Below are positions 14,399 through 14,449 of a stretch of DNA of 14,449 bases, piece after piece. Source of the stretch: JAGLTN01 sp035403325 (GTDB lineage Bacteria; Planctomycetota; Phycisphaerae; Sedimentisphaerales; Anaerobacaceae); the NCBI GenBank assembly GCA_964492365.1, contig CAZBKA010000080.1:1-14449 (forward strand), read 5' to 3'. The notes under the pieces are model-generated. The model was given only the letters and a program-made list of their open reading frames with translations, did not search any database and was not told where the DNA came from. Both the position numbers and the translations under genes were made by a program. Position 1 is the stretch's first letter, and each line of letters opens with the position of its first letter.

Positions 14399-14449
14399 TT
14401 ATAGACTTTTCTTCCTTCTCATCCACCCAACAAGACCAGCTCCAATGCT
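14399..14449 (-). CDS. 3' end of a probable PEP-CTERM (exosortase-sorted) protein
   Basis: The minus strand from the window edge reads SIGAGLVGWMRRKKSL followed by TAA (complement of 14399-14401). A small-residue hydrophobic run, then Trp and a basic cluster at the extreme C-terminus, is the typical end of PEP-CTERM sorting signals ('GaGLvGwlrRRk'), which exosortase recognises. The Pro-Glu-Pro motif, about 20-25 residues earlier, would be outside the window. Only 16 codons are visible, so another C-terminal tail-anchored protein is possible. It converges on the isochorismatase gene with a shared terminator between them. Confidence 0.6.
   Translation of the reverse strand, partial: SIGAGLVGWMRRKKSL

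Overview
The window reads as a chromosomal segment of a moderately AT-rich, Gram-negative-type bacterium. I infer a planctomycete of the Phycisphaerae / Sedimentisphaerales kind. The grounds are: a giant secreted parallel beta-helix protein with the cap motif 'GIVDxGYH' that I associate with that group, a long secretin with a helical-repeat N-terminus, an ECF sigma/anti-sigma pair, and the tail of what looks like a PEP-CTERM (exosortase-sorted) protein. This assignment rests on recalled family style, not on a search.

Left part, minus strand. Positions 1-6041 hold one uninterrupted reading frame of at least 2013 codons that starts at 6041 and runs off the left edge. It encodes a signal peptide followed by two large modules, each a beta-helix, a conserved cap and an InlB-B-like domain. 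The second helix is interrupted, between two neighbouring rungs, by about 330 residues containing a C39-like cysteine peptidase domain. A strong hairpin (6125-6163) separates this gene from an upstream secretin gene (6196-9294). Upstream of the secretin lies an AT-rich gap of 568 bp, then a signal-peptide-bearing 386-residue protein (9863-11023). That protein is a paralogue of the secretin's N-terminal region alone, without the channel.

Right part, plus strand. A divergent intergenic region leads into tsaB (11231-11950), which takes part in the t6A tRNA modification. Next come an ECF sigma factor (12138-12743) and a membrane anti-sigma-like protein (12740-13735), overlapping by 4 bp (ATGA) and preceded by a near-textbook ECF promoter (GGAAC / GTCTAA), which suggests autoregulation. 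An isochorismatase-family hydrolase (13762-14301) follows 26 bp later. A 14-bp hairpin terminator (14338-14371) closes this group and faces the 3' end of a convergent minus-strand gene, of which only the last 16 codons are in the window.

How the parts may fit: the secretin, its channel-less paralogue and the giant exported beta-helix/peptidase protein are consecutive on one strand and all carry export signals. An envelope-secretion and surface-display theme is therefore likely, but a direct functional link (for example the secretin exporting the beta-helix protein) is only an inference. The plus-strand genes look like housekeeping and stress regulation and are not obviously part of that theme. 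No tRNA, rRNA, CRISPR array, transposase or insertion sequence was seen.
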